Below, piece after piece: positions 23,728 to 24,418 of a stretch of 24,418 bases of DNA. The stretch lies in the NCBI GenBank assembly GCA_002450895.1, contig DKAR01000066.1, forward strand, positions 18,461-42,878, in the 5' to 3' direction. The translations under genes were made by a program, and so were the position numbers. Numbering within the stretch: the first letter of the stretch is position 1; each line of letters opens with the position of its first letter. Origin of the DNA: Proteobacteria bacterium UBA6921. GTDB taxonomy: Bacteria; Pseudomonadota; Gammaproteobacteria; SG8-11. Below the pieces are notes generated by a model. The model did not search any database and was not told the DNA's origin. It worked only from the letters and a program-made list of their open reading frames with translations.

Positions 23728-24418
23728 CTACACTTGCGGATGCGCGCGCTGTTCAGGTACCAACAACTTATTGATGGCGTGAATATAGGCCTTCGCCGAG
23801 GCGATCACGATGTCGGTATCCGCGCCCTGGCCATTGACGATGCGTCCGCCCTTTTCCAGCCGAACGGTCACTTCACCTTGCGAGTCCGTTCCGGTCGTAA
23901 TGTTGTTGACGGAGTACAGCAACAACTGGGCACCGCTGTTGACAATCGCTTCGATCGCCTTGAACGATGCGTCGACCGGACCACCTCCCGGCGCGCTTGC
24001 GCGTTTCTCTTCGCCATCCACACGCAACGCCATCAACGCGACCGGAGTTTCGCCGGTTTCCGAGCAGACCTTGAGCGAAATGAGATTGAATCGTTCATTT
24101 TCCGCTTCAAGATTAACCTCCGTCACCAGCGCCTGAAGGTCTTCGTCGTAGATTTCGTGTTTCTTGTCCGCGAGATCCTTGAATCGCGAGAACGCGTCGT
24201 TGAGCTGCTCTTCGGACTCAAAGCTGACACCCAGTTCTTTCATCCGCGTCTTGAACGCGTTGCGCCCGGAGTGCTTGCCAAGCACCATTCGGTTTGCGGT
24301 CCAGCCGACATCTTGCGCCCGCATGATTTCGTAAGTCTCACGGCTCTTGAGTACGCCATCCTGGTGAATGCCGGATTCGTGCGCGAATGCATTTGCGCCG
24401 ACGATGGCCTTGTTCGGC
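23728..24418 (-). CDS. leuA: 2-isopropylmalate synthase, C-terminal part
   Basis: At least 229 residues of the enzyme that condenses acetyl-CoA with 2-oxoisovalerate, the first committed step of leucine synthesis. The frame is open across the right edge, so the catalytic TIM barrel is mostly missing. Visible are the metal-site segment NAFAHESGIHQDG, LGKHSGRNAF, the linker and the C-terminal leucine-binding regulatory domain (GETPVALMAL, GGGPVDASFKAI, GADTDIVIASAKAYIHAIN). The presence of the regulatory domain implies leucine feedback control. Confidence 0.95.
   Translation of the reverse strand, partial: PNKAIVGANAFAHESGIHQDGVLKSRETYEIMRAQDVGWTANRMVLGKHSGRNAFKTRMKELGVSFESEEQLNDAFSRFKDLADKKHEIYDEDLQALVTEVNLEAENERFNLISLKVCSETGETPVALMALRVDGEEKRASAPGGGPVDASFKAIEAIVNSGAQLLLYSVNNITTGTDSQGEVTVRLEKGGRIVNGQGADTDIVIASAKAYIHAINKLLVPEQRAHPQV

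Overview
The window looks like a chromosomal segment of a gammaproteobacterium. The order miaA-hfq-hflX-hflK-hflC-(DUF2065)-hisZ-purA-tRNA-Leu-rnr-rlmB-rpsF-rpsR-(DUF2232)-rplI closely matches what I recall for Pseudomonas and its relatives. The protein sequences also fit: HisZ is present, Hfq is short, and there is no priB between rpsF and rpsR. I cannot name a genus. All recognisable protein genes lie on the minus strand, so the window reads biologically from right to left. The only plus-strand gene is a tRNA-Leu.

From right to left: (1) the C-terminal part of leuA runs off the right edge, followed by a family 4 type Fe-S uracil-DNA glycosylase. (2) rimI and miaA overlap by one base (TAATG), then come hfq with its own promoter region, hflX (TTG start), and hflK/hflC, again overlapping as TAATG. 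(3) A DUF2065 membrane peptide, hisZ and purA (GTG start) follow. (4) tRNA-Leu(CAG) on the plus strand has a strong sigma70 promoter and a terminator that it probably shares convergently with purA. (5) rnr and rlmB. (6) The ribosomal operon rpsF-rpsR-DUF2232-rplI starts with a structured leader that may be an S6:S18 autoregulatory element and ends in a perfect intrinsic terminator. Regions 1-6 are translation and RNA housekeeping: ribosomal proteins, rRNA and tRNA modification, RNA chaperone and decay, membrane protease control, plus purine, histidine and leucine synthesis.

(7) The left third (about 1-8880) is one uninterrupted minus-strand reading frame of up to 2,959 codons that continues past the left edge. 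It encodes a giant exported protein: signal peptide, a six-bladed YWTD beta-propeller, then four copies of a roughly 520-630 residue supermodule. Each supermodule has a CSLREA-like opening, a parallel beta-helix with NTIGG/GNYIGT repeats, and a beta-rich tail ending in a VNVQDS motif. An insert between the second and third copies carries a carboxypeptidase-regulatory-like domain and a tandem 87-residue repeat. Where I recall dnaB following rplI in relatives, here a terminator and a gene-poor interval lead into this gene. It is the most unusual part of the window. I found no CRISPR array, insertion sequence or phage gene.
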